From Trichoplax adhaerens (Eukaryota > Placozoa > Uniplacotomia > Trichoplacea > Trichoplacidae): 64,000 nt of DNA. This document shows, in pieces, positions 38,792 through 50,936 of the stretch (the first letter of the stretch is position 1; every line of letters starts with the position of its first letter). The stretch spans positions 5,322,123 to 5,386,122 of the forward strand of contig NW_002060945.1 in assembly GCF_000150275.1 (NCBI RefSeq). Direction: 5' to 3'. The notes under the pieces are model-generated. The model did not search any database, had not been told where the DNA came from, and saw nothing but the letters and a program-made list of their open reading frames with translations. The position numbers were made by a program, and so were the translations under genes.

Positions 38792-41489
38792 AAACGTCAT
38801 TAGAGCTGTGATCATGTGCGCAATTAAAGTATATCCAGAGCGCTCGCTCAAATTTCAAGTTGTCGATCATTTCCATAATGGACTAACAGTGCAGTTAGCA
38901 AGCTGTATAATATCATATCTACCAGCATTCGCTAATTTAATCGCCAATGATAAAATCAAGAGATGAAAATCGCACCAAATTAATTTTACTAATCCATTCA
39001 TCGGTTGTAAAGATGATGTAGAAAATGATTTTAAAATGTTTATGTTTATACTATATTGTATGAAATTGTATTTTTCAATCAAGATATTTGATATCTAGTG
39101 CACCAATAAGTATTCTATAATCCAATATATTAGCTATGAACTTGCTATCAAAGTGAGTGATAGATTTAGTTAAATGAGTAATAATAGCGATGATATCGAT
39201 CACTGATACTGAAATAGAGTCATTATTTCCAATTATGAGCTATCGTTATCAAGATCCCTGGAAGCTGTAAGGATTGAAGATAAATTATCTGGAATATCCC
39301 CTGCATTCATGAACCAGATTACCATAAATTGACTAAAAGTATTATTAATTAATATCACGATGGAAATGTAAATAATATTGGATAGGTTACTCGTCTCATT
39401 ATTTTTTATAATCATAACTGTATACAAAATTTTTCTTTATCAGCTATAATCCAACTTACTCCACCACGATCCTATATTGAGCATGATATTGTATGTTAAA
39501 CGACTTTAATAGCCATTGATGGCTATCTTCGAATAATAATTATCATATATGCTATTTGACTTTGATGGTATCAATTTCTCTGTCATGGTACTGTCAAATT
39601 TATAAACTGTATTTAATACATCTATACATAATGTGATGTATAATGAAAATATGATTCGATTTTTGTAGCAATAATCATCGTAATTTGATATATTTATACG
39701 CACATATTGGTAATATACCATGATATATTCAAGTTTATATTGTTATAATCCACTGCAAACAGTGGCGAAAAATATGATATGGTAAATCTTGAAAATAAAA
39801 TAATCGATTTTCTAAATTTTATTACTGTCCTCATGACATGATGTAGATTAGCTTACGCATGATTTAACTCTCATCGACTACTTTGCTATCGCAAAATATG
39901 ATTTTGACCTGCATATTTATCGATTTTAAGTTGCCCTCGATTGTACATGCTATTTCAACGACATCCTTTTACGATTGATAGGTTAATCGACATAGTATTT
40001 CATAATTATCACATGTATCCATTATGGGCTACCGCATCTTATCTAGTTTCTGAGTTTATCTCGTCGTGTAGAACTTAACTTTCAATATCTATCAACTAGC
40101 AAAATTGTCAAGTTGGTTTTATTAATTATATCTTTTTTGAGTTTAGTAGATCAATCGTTTTAATGTTTACTTTTATAATTATCGTATACACCCCTTATAG
40201 TCCACCGTATCATGTCTAGTTTCTGTATCCGTATCATCGTGCAGAACTTAACTTATCTTGGTGTGGTGTTGAATACTGATACTATTAACAAAATTGTTCA
40301 AGACCGCATGGAATATTGTATCCATTAGTGTTAGTACGAACTCCTAATACTCGTAAACTACTTTAATAAGCAGTTTTTTTAATTAACTTGAACGAAATCT
40401 ATCCTATCTGTTTTTTCTTCGATTCTTATCTTCATGTAGTTTATTTCCAATATTAATCAATTGGTACAACTTCTCTAACTTACATCTTCCTAATTAATTC
40501 TTGTCATAAATCAAGAATTAAAAATTTCGAGATATCTTCATATATTTGAAGTAGCCGAGCATCGTAAAATTAAATATATCCCGAAGTATCTATATCGTTA
40601 ACAAAGTATAAAAATCCGGACCAATGATTTGATTGACAACATCAAGTAGCAATTGCATACTTTATTTCTGCATAAGGAGTTACAAATTCCTAGAAGCTAG
40701 CTAACTTATCACTCCTCACTTGTCATTACTTATTATGCCTATTCCTTTGTCATTGTAATTATATTTCATAAGCAATCTTCACCTACGCAGTAATTAAGAT
40801 CTGACAAGGGTATAATCCACCGCTCCGAAGTGAGAATACAGGTTGGATTGGTAACTCGACAAAAAAGTGACAATATACAGTATAACACTACACAGGAACG
40901 GATAAACAATATTTGCTGTATCATAATCATTTAAATTTGGAAAAGCCAACGATAATGTTGATTGAATTATTGTTTACATGTTATTCGCATATTCTTATCT
41001 TGCTTATGCCATATTTTATCTTATTTTACATCGCCTTATCTTGTTTACGCAAAGTCTTATCTTAATTATGGTGTACAGTTTGATCAACACTAATTCGGCT
41101 TTTATCCCTTTAGCATTAAAGCAAGAAGAGATAGAAATCGGTCAATTCATTTAGCAGGTTCATTAAAGCTGAATTGATGCCAAATGTTTTCCTTTATTGA
41201 ATATAAATACTCTCTAAAAATAATATATAGCTTAAATAAAAGCGGCCAGTAGCCTATTATTGCAGTGTAAAATCTTACAGACATGCTGCTATGCGTATTA
41301 GATATAAAAGATTTACTTTAAACCATGCTTTCTCTATTTTGTTAATCAATCTGTCTCTATATCGTAGCTATCATTTATTAACCTGTATAAAACTGTATAT
41401 ATATTTCTATATACTATATAGAACATCCATCCTTTGCTCATCTTAAAAATTGCATAGCAGTGATATAATACAAATTGATAGAATTAATA
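38792..41489. other. Intergenic DNA between convergent TTLL and LRRC49
   Basis: There are no credible exons. A diverged repeat pair is visible: 'ctagtttctg...tatc.tcgtg.agaacttaact' near 40045-40085 and again near 40213-40250. The stretch should contain both 3' UTRs. Confidence 0.45.
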
Positions 41490-44400
41490 CTACGTAGGTC
41501 TTTCCAGCGTTTCTAGGCAAGATTGCATATAGTCATCAATATTTTGCGTATTATGAACAGCTTCTTGAATCATATCCTTGATAATGTAAGGCCAAAAGCG
41601 TTGGACTATGCTTAACTTTCGATTAATTTTACTTGCGCCTTCGGTATACTTGTGAACTATCGATTTTAACGCTGAACGAATATGTTGATATTCCTACCAT
41701 TTGATTATCGTAATTAAGAATAAATCATCTCTTAAATTATACTCTAACTGACTGTAATGAAGGTAATCTATTCTACTTACCTCTGTTTGTACTCGATAAG
41801 TGCTTGGTTCTTGATATTTTAATAATGATATTGTTGCGGATTTTGATAAGTCCTAAGAGAAGTAGAGAATGTACCATTGACCGTGTATATTCTAGAAAGT
41901 AAACTTTTTTCAATTTTTTTTATATTACGAGTACAACGTGGATAAATTATAATTAAAAATATAATTAGCAACATGTAATATACTGACCTCTACCGATTTT
42001 GGGTGGGAATAAATATAACAAGATGTTGTGGCTTGCATTAAATTATTAAATAACATTTCACAAGTATTGATATCTTCGCTTGTAATCTAATAGGAAAATA
42101 CAGAAAATTGGGGAAAATAGTCTTCGTTAACTCCACTACTATGGCAATATTATTGAGTATTAACGGTGGAGAGATAGATGATTAACTGGGCCTACGAGAG
42201 CTAATTTTCAAGAGTAATACCTCCTTATGATTAATTGATTGCAACTGCAAATTCGATAGTCGAAATAAGGCATAGTATTTCCATAATTGTAAATGTACTA
42301 AACTATTGCCTTCAGGTTCAATAATAAGGTGATCGAGGCTATCCAAGGTAGAAAGTGTATTCAACTGAGAAAGATGGCGTAAATTATTATTTGAAAATCG
42401 TAATTCCTGAAAGGCAACGGAAGATAAGATTGAAAATTTTCCCTCATAAGAGTTGATTTTAAGTTGATAAGAATGACAAAATATTTATAAGTGTTGCTTT
42501 ATTTGCTATAGAGCAGATGGATATAATATTATAGAGAAATTAAGCAATAGACTATAAAATCAAGGGTTGGCTTACTCTTAAGTCCCGAAAGCGATTTTTT
42601 AATTTAACCAAGTAAGGAATAATATCGTCAAAAGAAATATATTTAAAGGAGATTGTGTGAACAGTAGATGGCAATTGTAATCGTTCCACGCCTTCCAAGG
42701 CACCAGTCCCAAATAAGTGCAGACTATTTTCTTCGATGTCGATTAAATAGCTGTCGGCCATACGGCCACTCGTATCCAGTGATTTTCGACATTGGCTAAA
42801 TGATACAAATATTATACGCATGTATCAAGATTTCATTTTTAAATCTATCAATTTTTAATGTAGAATCTGTCACAAGTTTTTAGCTAATTGATATACGATT
42901 GCTAGTATTAGCCCACAATGGTTTATTTTGGCAAAGCTAATGGCTCGTAAGATCCTTAACAAGGAGCTTATTGCTAACTTTTGGCTGGATTTATATATGG
43001 TTAATAGCATTAAAGTAGAACAGATTCAGTTCAATCAAAATTTCTTAACCTTACCTCGTATTGCAAATATCCGAGTTGTAACCTTCTGATTCGCCATCAT
43101 AGCCATCATGAACTGAATGATTGCTATATGTTAAAGGAAAGGATTGCTTATTTATCAGATTATGTTGAAAATTTGGCATGCTGAATTTAGGAATTTACCT
43201 ATTTCCAAATTCTAATCGCATTTTCATTTCCCATTCTTTTTGAGCATTGATAATAGCTAGACGTTTTTTCTCCTGATTTATAAATACATGAAAGATGAGA
43301 ATAAACATCAGATCATTCTTATAATTTCTGTGCGGCCATTATCATATCTTGAATCATTTCTTCTTACTTTCATAATGGCTGCTTTATGGCGTTCTTGTTG
43401 TTTTTCTTCTGCTTTACGAGCCATAATTGCGGAGGTTCTTCTCTCTTCCATCTATATTATGTGAGAAAAGGTCTTGCATTCATATTGTCATTATATTTTT
43501 TCGCTCGAATTTTATTTTCTCTCATCAATCAAGTGCTAAAGATGTTTGGTTTTAATTTTTAGCCTATCTATGAATACTGATGCTTTATTGTGATAAATTT
43601 TTGTTGGAGAAGTAAAGTTTGCCATTTCTTATGATAAAATGAATCACTATCATGGATTAGCTTACTGAAATTTTTTTCCCATCAAGGATTTTCAAATTTT
43701 GTAAGTAAATTAAGAAACCCGATCGATATTTTGAAGACTGGATCATGGGATTATCCTCTAACGTCAATTCTATCAAGGCACCGCATTTTAAGACAGAACT
43801 TGCATGGGAAAAGCTGGAAGAATTGCAATTAAAGGTTAAAGTATAGTAGATTTTAAGCAATGTTTGATTTTCAATTTTTGTTTTCATTACTTTTAATAAA
43901 ATAAAACTTATTTTGTGAAATAGATAAAATCATCAATAGTACTTAACCTCACTTTATTCAGACATTGTCTCTATCTCACCTTGCAATTTTATTATGATCT
44001 AAAAACAGACGTTGTAGCTTTGGAAGCAGATTAACTTCATCCTGTTAAGAAGTTAGATTAAAATGAGAATCTTGAAGTGAAAAAGATAACTAAGAGAATA
44101 TGATTTAGTTGAGATAGCTTGTTTATCACTTTGTTACTTGATTGATTGCAACAGTAAATTAACGACATTATTCATAACGTATATTAACTAATTGCCAAGA
44201 TTCCATCTCCTTTAATTTATTTTATGCTACTCTATTATTTAATAAATTATTCTAGATTGTAAAAGTAAACTATAAACATCCTTCTTATAGCACAGTATAT
44301 TAACGAACTTCCAGTATTTTTAATTCTTTCAATCAATTTTCTGCTACTCTACTATTTTAATAGTATAGTATAAATGTTATTCGCAAACCTATTTAGTAAA

Positions 44401-45760
44401 TTATCATACTTATTTAGGATTCATCAACACTATTTCAATGCTAAAATCACGTTAAATTACCACTTTTGTAATTTGATTTTTTCTTAAATTCAGCTCTTGC
44501 AAGGAGCAAAGTCCTCCAATATTACTGACATAACTAATTTGGTTGCCAGCCAAATTCAATACTCTCAATTCCGTTAAATGATTCAGATTTTCAATCCGGC
44601 TAATCTGATTGCAATGCAGATCTAGGACATCTAATTTGGACAGTTGATCTAGATTTCGAATTTGCTTTATCCTATATTAAAACCAATCTAAGATGAGTTC
44701 CTTAACGAAAGAAAAGATATGAACTTTTCAATAACTTTACCCCTATGTCATTGGCTATTTACCTATTCTTGCCCAACATTAAGACTCTTAAAAATCTGAC
44801 CGATTCCAAGTTGGCAATTTCGTCCAAATCATTATCGTATAAATCAATAAATATTAACCTTTTCAACATGGATAAATTATCGATCTTTTGTATGGAATTA
44901 TGCTGTAAATTAAGTAATTTTAAATTAATATGATCTTCTATTAAGGCCGGTATGGATTTTAACCCACGCCTAATGGAAATAAGATCAATATAGCATACAT
45001 ATATGAGTTTACAGCATATTAATTAGGACATTTTACAAAAGTAATAAACAGTTTGATGTCAGATTTATCTTACCTATCGAGATTTAATCTATCTACTGTA
45101 ATATCTTGAGCTGTAATAATTGGTTGATTTTCATCAGCAACATTTTCAGTAACTGGTTGGCAGAACGAAGCAGCTACTATCATGTATGAAGAAGAATAAA
45201 GTTTATTAGTACGCCTAGTAAGCATCAAAACATTCTAAGTTTCCATTCTATCGCGAAACATAAGTTTAGTAACTAGTACTATGGATATTGGTTTCATTTA
45301 GATATAAAGGGATGATGGTAATCTACGGAAGCATACTGACAAAGTCTGAATACTTATTCTATTCTACAACTGAGCTTAAATGTAGACCGAGAAAGGGTTC
45401 GATAGAGTACTTGATTTAAATAGTGATGCAATGTGTTTTGTAGGAATAATTCAGATCAGCATATTGGGTAATTCTTAGTTAAATTAGAAATGCAGATAGA
45501 TTTATTGCTGTATTATATTGAGATTATATCAACTATCAACTGCTTCTAACCTGCTTTATCTGATCTTAGCTGCAGCTGCTTGGTTAAATTACGTATAGTT
45601 AACAATCCATCGCCTTGAGTTGAGATCTTTGATAGATGTTGCCTCTTTTCTATACCAGGCTGTTCTTGTGATGGGGGTAATATAACGCAAGCATGACTCT
45701 GACTATAGCCAAATCGGGTTGTACTAATGCCTAAATTAGTATGATCTGGTAATTTTTGCC
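41490..45760 (-). CDS. LRRC49: LRRC49, leucine-rich subunit of the tubulin polyglutamylase complex (first exon missing)
   Basis: Fourteen exons in transcript order (45551-45760, 45074-45176, 44763-44969, 44461-44671, 43980-44041, 43666-43813, 43368-43451, 43199-43272, 43055-43180, 42576-42795, 42221-42406, 41988-42086, 41781-41852, 41490-41693) give about 668 aa; human LRRC49 is 686. In mammals it is a non-catalytic subunit of the TTLL1 polyglutamylase complex. The middle carries SDS22-type repeats ('LKLLNLQHNSIQKIDNL', 'LDVLDLHCNQISRIENL', 'LRVLNLAGNQISYVSNI'), then an LRR cap ('LEDNPMIQ') and a coiled coil ('MARKAEEKQQERHKA'). The C-terminal block is diagnostic: 'LHLFGTGALEGVERL', 'SFKYISFDDIIPYL' and 'LQLWKYYALFRLSNLQLQ'. 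The exon at 45760 begins with two codon bases after an acceptor and has no ATG, so at least one exon lies upstream. Confidence 0.9.
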
Positions 45761-48700
45761 CTAAACATTTCAAGGAATATATAATTTATAGCCAATTCAA
45801 TTCACATTTTCAGCGTAAAACTTTCATAAAGTGCCGTAATAAATGAGATTCAGCAATGATATACCGTTAAGTTTACTTCTGATAGGAATAATAGATTCTG
45901 AAATTACGGCGTTTCCATTTTGGCTATGGTAGGTCTAAGTTAAAAGAGAAAGCATTAAAAATGATTTAGTGTGTTTTTCGTTTTAAAACGAGCAATTTAT
46001 CTTTGATATTGCTATGATTTAGGGAATAATCTCATCTTGAGTTGGTTGTAATTATTCCCACTAATTAATAGAAACTATCAGGCATCACTTAAAATTATTC
46101 ATTACCTATTTCAATATAGACAAAATCGCTTAGTAAAGTTACGTTATTATTTAATTTACTTTATTTATTTCTACGAGTTGGATAGTAATTGTTTCTATCA
46201 ATTTACTATATTTTAGGCTATCTGAAAATCCGATATCGAAAAAATGGCTAGGATTCCTTTATGGAATCCTTTAATTAAAACTGTGACTATATTTCCTTCC
46301 TGTTCTCATTTTTTTCAAAGTAAAACCCGTAAAACTGTTGATCATTAATTTAGCTCATTCATTTCTGCTGATTTAGTTATAATTAATCATTTCCAACAGT
46401 TGATATAGGACTAGCTAGAAGAGTCTAATGTAGAAAGTGTGGACAGTATTTTCTCATGTTCTCACTTTATAAAAGTTAAACTTTCCGTAAAGCTACTTCA
46501 ATATTAATTTAGCTCAATTGTTAAATGGAATGTAGTCATTTCTAACTATTACGGTAAGCTATCTAGAAGCCTGATATGAAAAAAATAGAAACCATTTCTT
46601 TATACATCTATATTATCAGAAACAAAGCCCCTTAAAAAAGCTACTTGATTAATTATTAATTTAGGTCATTTGCTCTGCTTATGAATTCTGATGATATAAG
46701 AAATTTGACCATAAAAGTCTTAAGATAACCATTTGTTAACTAGAAATAGATCTCCTAACTGTTTCTAACACTGACTGAGTTATTAGAAGAGCTGAATCAT
46801 AAGCGATTATGTAGAAAATTTACGTGAGATGATAGATTGCCATATTAAATTCGTTTCATAAGTCTTCTGAAGATGAGATGCCTTTTATTACCTCTATCAG
46901 CAACTTATGGCTGTCTAGAAATTATAATCTAAAGATGACTATCATTTCATTTCGTTCAGTTGTCTTCGCTTAGAACCAATCATATGGTATAGAAATGGAT
47001 TGCACGATTTCTATTTACATTTTATCGTAAATATGTAATTAAATTTTATGTATGGTTGATAAATCGTTATTTGTCTTTCAATAACTAACAACGACTGGTT
47101 ATTGCTCTAATTCAAGGTTATTCTACATGATTCCTATCTGCTAAGTGCTATAGCTAATTGAAAGATTTAAACATAGGAAGAGGTTTAAGAATGTTATAAA
47201 GTTATAGAAACTAGCTTTTTAAAATAATGACAAAAAATAGAGGCATGACAGTTCTAGCAGCAGTTATAGAAGTATAAAGTAGTTTTTTGAACTTGGCTAT
47301 ATCAATCCACAAAAAATTTTGTTGGAGTACTAGCTGTGTTATTAGTTTATAAGGATATGAAATTGGGAGAACTGCTAATAAACTAATTTAATCGATCATT
47401 ACTCGTGAGAATTGTAATGATTTTGGCTTCTCGGAAACTAGTTAATACTTGTATTAAAGGCCATAGTGCTAATTTTTTTCCGCTTTTTTCATGGTAACAG
47501 TTACATTAAAAGAAAGAAAGAATAGAATTATCACGATTATACTACTCACCTATTTAATTTAATATGGAATTTTATTGAGAAATTTTTAGTCTATAACTTT
47601 TATCAAGGATATTTAGAGTTGGCTGAGTTAAGGTAAATCGTACTACAGTATTTCGATTCGATATTTTTTATCAATATAATCAAAAGATAGATTTAAAATC
47701 ATGTACTGTACAACTGTTTAGCTTATGAAACATTTTATCGTCAAACACGCAGTATTTTATATTATAGCTGAATAGTTTCATTGTAGTTGATCATTGTGAA
47801 ATTAGATCAGTTGCCCGGATATATTATTTGATAGTACTCCATTTTAATACATTTTATCACATCATTGAATGATGGTTATTATTTTGCGTGGTCAAGCATT
47901 TTGGTATAAATTTACTTTCTAACAAAATAATGTAAATACAATTAAAGATTATACAATTTGATAATTTTGATCGTCTTAAGGTACTTCAATTTGATATTTT
48001 GGATAGGCGTAATCCTAGGATAGAATCCTAGCTAATATACTGTACAAACAGTCCATAGAATTTGAAAATTTTCCTTCATAAATCTAATATTGCGCTAGCT
48101 ACGCTAGATTCTAGTCTATAACTACATAATCAAATTATAGCTCACTATAGGCATAGGATTACTTCAGTCCTATTATACTTGATGCTTATGAATGATAGCT
48201 GCAGCGCTTCATTTTAATCGGTATAATCAAATTATTGAATCCGAGTTATCATATTATACAACTGCTAATTAATAAGAAATTTGATCAGTAAAATTAGGTC
48301 AATTCCTGATTTCGAATTGCCTAATGTGATTAAAACGGATGGATATGAAATTAGTATATCACAGTTTTAGTAGTATATTTTTGAATGATTTCTATCGATG
48401 CGATCCCAGCCTAATATTATTGATTTGTCGTTATAATGCATCTTCTATGAAATAATTATCCTTAAACTCGTACATTTATTCTACTATAATGTATTGGAAA
48501 GAGTTATAAATTCATTTAGAAGAATCGATTTATAAATAGCCTTAAGAAGGATGACTAATTTCAGCTCAATGGTTTAACCGGTTTAAACGTGAAATCCAAT
48601 TCGATAACTTTACTAAGAATCATTTTTATACTGGGTAAATGATTCACGACTTGGCGATTACGTTTTCTTTTTCAAATTCGACTTTACATTGCTTCCCTAC

Positions 48701-49288
48701 TCACCACATAGTAATTTAATAACTACAGTAAGTAGGCCTACCCCTGTAGCCATAACAACAATTATCATCAGCAGCAACTATAAATTAATTCTACAGGATA
48801 TCGATTCGAAATTTCTGTTGCCATTTAACAACACATAGAAAATGATCATTTGAACAAGATTAAACTCTAACTGATATAGATGGATAAGTATTGAATGGAT
48901 TGGTAGGATACTTCATGAACTGATCGTAGATAAAATTGAGAGAATAAAGTGATGACATTGAATAGTTAATCTTATCGCTTATCGAGTGCATGGTGCTATC
49001 TAATTGGCTTAAATTTAGTAGGGAGTTATAATGTTAAGACTAGAGTTAATCGATAATGTAGGCAATACTTTATCTAAGAGAGTTAAATTGATCAATTGTC
49101 GGCTAGATTAAAAATCAGAGAGTTGATAAATCCTACTAACGATATAGCTTGAAATTTACAACTTGTTCCTATCCTTCAACGAAGTTTGGAGATAAAAATA
49201 TTTTTCAAATTCAATTGGAGTTAGCTGGTAATTGTTGGTATTTTATCATAGTAAACAAATCAACTCGGTTAAGAATACTGTTGTTTAA
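45761..49288. other. Upstream region of LRRC49, no clear exon
   Basis: The missing LRRC49 start exon should lie here or further right. A short ATG frame near 45924 (minus) reaches a GT donor, but in the wrong phase. The stretch contains the degenerate repeat listed at 46.3 kb. Confidence 0.35.
46330..46680. repeat. Degenerate tandem repeat, period about 150-160 bp
   Basis: The phrase 'attaatttagctcatt' occurs near 46345, 46505 and 46657 with small changes. It is preceded each time by 'aaa.ct..ttgat.att' and followed by similar filler. About three diverged copies are visible. Confidence 0.45.
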
Positions 49289-49477
49289 CTATTTGTTCCT
49301 ACTCAATACGGTAGGGATGACTCCTTCAACCTTTCCATAGCCATGTATAAAATGACTCATAGTGCCGCTTGTACTATCAACCGGATTGATGACAACAATT
49401 TTTCCACTTACCGGCTTAACAGGCGCATAATTCGATGGTCGATTTAATTTCTGCTTAGGTCGATGATACATGTTCAT
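49289..49477 (-). CDS. ATG-led open frame, possible first exon
   Basis: The frame begins 'MNMYHRPKQKLNRPSNYAPV' and stays open for 62 codons. A consensus-like donor (CCG|GTAAGT) follows residue 22, and another (TTGA|GTAGGA) near the end would leave one codon base. The second donor would join in phase to the first known LRRC49 exon at 45760, across a 3.5-kb intron. The sequence itself shows no family motif. It may be the LRRC49 start exon, the start of another gene, or chance. Confidence 0.3.
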   Translation of the reverse strand: MNMYHRPKQKLNRPSNYAPVKPVSGKIVVINPVDSTSGTMSHFIHGYGKVEGVIPTVLSRNK

Positions 49478-50936
49478 GCATGTGAAAAAGTTAACGTGGT
49501 CAAGAACCGATTTTAAATTCTTTTTCTCATCTACATCTAGGCTCTCATCCCTTCATCAATCATCTTAAATTGGACGTTATTTCTTGTAGAAAAATAACTG
49601 TATATTATATAAGATTGCTTTAGAACGTTACTGTATTTAAAATTGGGTTTAAAACAAACAATAGACGGAATAATTATCCTTGTCATTTCTTTGTATCTTC
49701 ATCGAACAAAAGTATTGACATAATTTGTTTATAAGACAACAGTATGACGTTGCTAATAGAGAATGGATCGGTGACTTGTCTTATTACTATGACATAGTTC
49801 ATTTTGTAGTATTATTACATTATTTTATTAGAATGGGGCAAAGGATGATGTTAGGGAGAATCCAGTTATAATCGATGGACTATAACAAGCATATGACAGA
49901 TTCTGGATAGAAACAATGAGCTGCTTGTAAAGTGCGCATAATATCCTGTAGAATATGCTTTGATAGGTAACATATACATACGCAGATCAATTGAAACTGG
50001 CATCTATAATAAATCATAGACTATCAGTTTATTGTGAATAAATGCGTAGATTAAGACATGTAGGTAAAAAATATTTCATTAAATTACTTTGCGTTTTGTA
50101 ATTATATGAAAGATCAATTGAAGCTGCTATAACTAATAATCCTATGCAACCAGTGTAAGAGAACACACAGATAACTAAGATGGCAGAACATCAGCGTCAC
50201 CTAGCAGGAACACTCTGTATTTGTAGGCCTATCGATGCGATAGAACAGACTGGATTGCTCTAAATTGCTGCTTTTTTACTTCCAAAGAAGTTGTTCCTTG
50301 TAGTATGCCCATACTATGCTAATAATAAATACGCAGATGCATGTAATACATATAAAGGATTAGTCTCGCTGGGAAAGTGTAAGAAGCTTAAATTCAATGC
50401 TTTTTAATATGCTAAATTTGTTATGCCTCTGATTTACATATGAATGTTATAGTTATATACTGAGCTAAGATGCTAACAGATATCTACGATAGCATGAAAT
50501 ATGTACAACATGACTGATAACGCGCTCAATTTTATCCGATATCGGCCTCGGTTGTTACCAAGCTATCAAGTAACATATTTGATAACTTGACTGCAAAATT
50601 TACTGCATATAAATCATGATCGGATAAAAATTCAATGGTATGGTAAAAACCTAGGGAGCACGTTTAGCTTCAATTAATGGCTACCATATAAGTTGCCCTG
50701 CCATATTGCCGATAAGAAAGTGTAAATTATGTCATCCAATTAATCATAATCATATCATCATTGCTTCCAAGAATTCTTGCGGTATCATTTATAATATCGA
50801 TGGAGTAAGCAAGCCTTAGACAATAAAACTGCCCCCATTTATTAGTTACTGTTGAATTTTATTTACAAATTGTCTGAAATGTGATCGTATGACAAAATTA
50901 TAAAATTTCTCGTTATAAATAGTATCTACATGAGCC
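49478..50936. other. Intergenic DNA downstream of NSA2
   Basis: I see no exon. A minus-strand AATAAA at 50838-50843, 94 bp beyond the NSA2 stop codon, is a plausible polyadenylation signal for that gene. Confidence 0.45.

Noticed and set aside
44745-44933. Plus-strand open frame of 62 codons
   Set aside because: It is the antisense shadow of an LRRC49 leucine-rich repeat exon.
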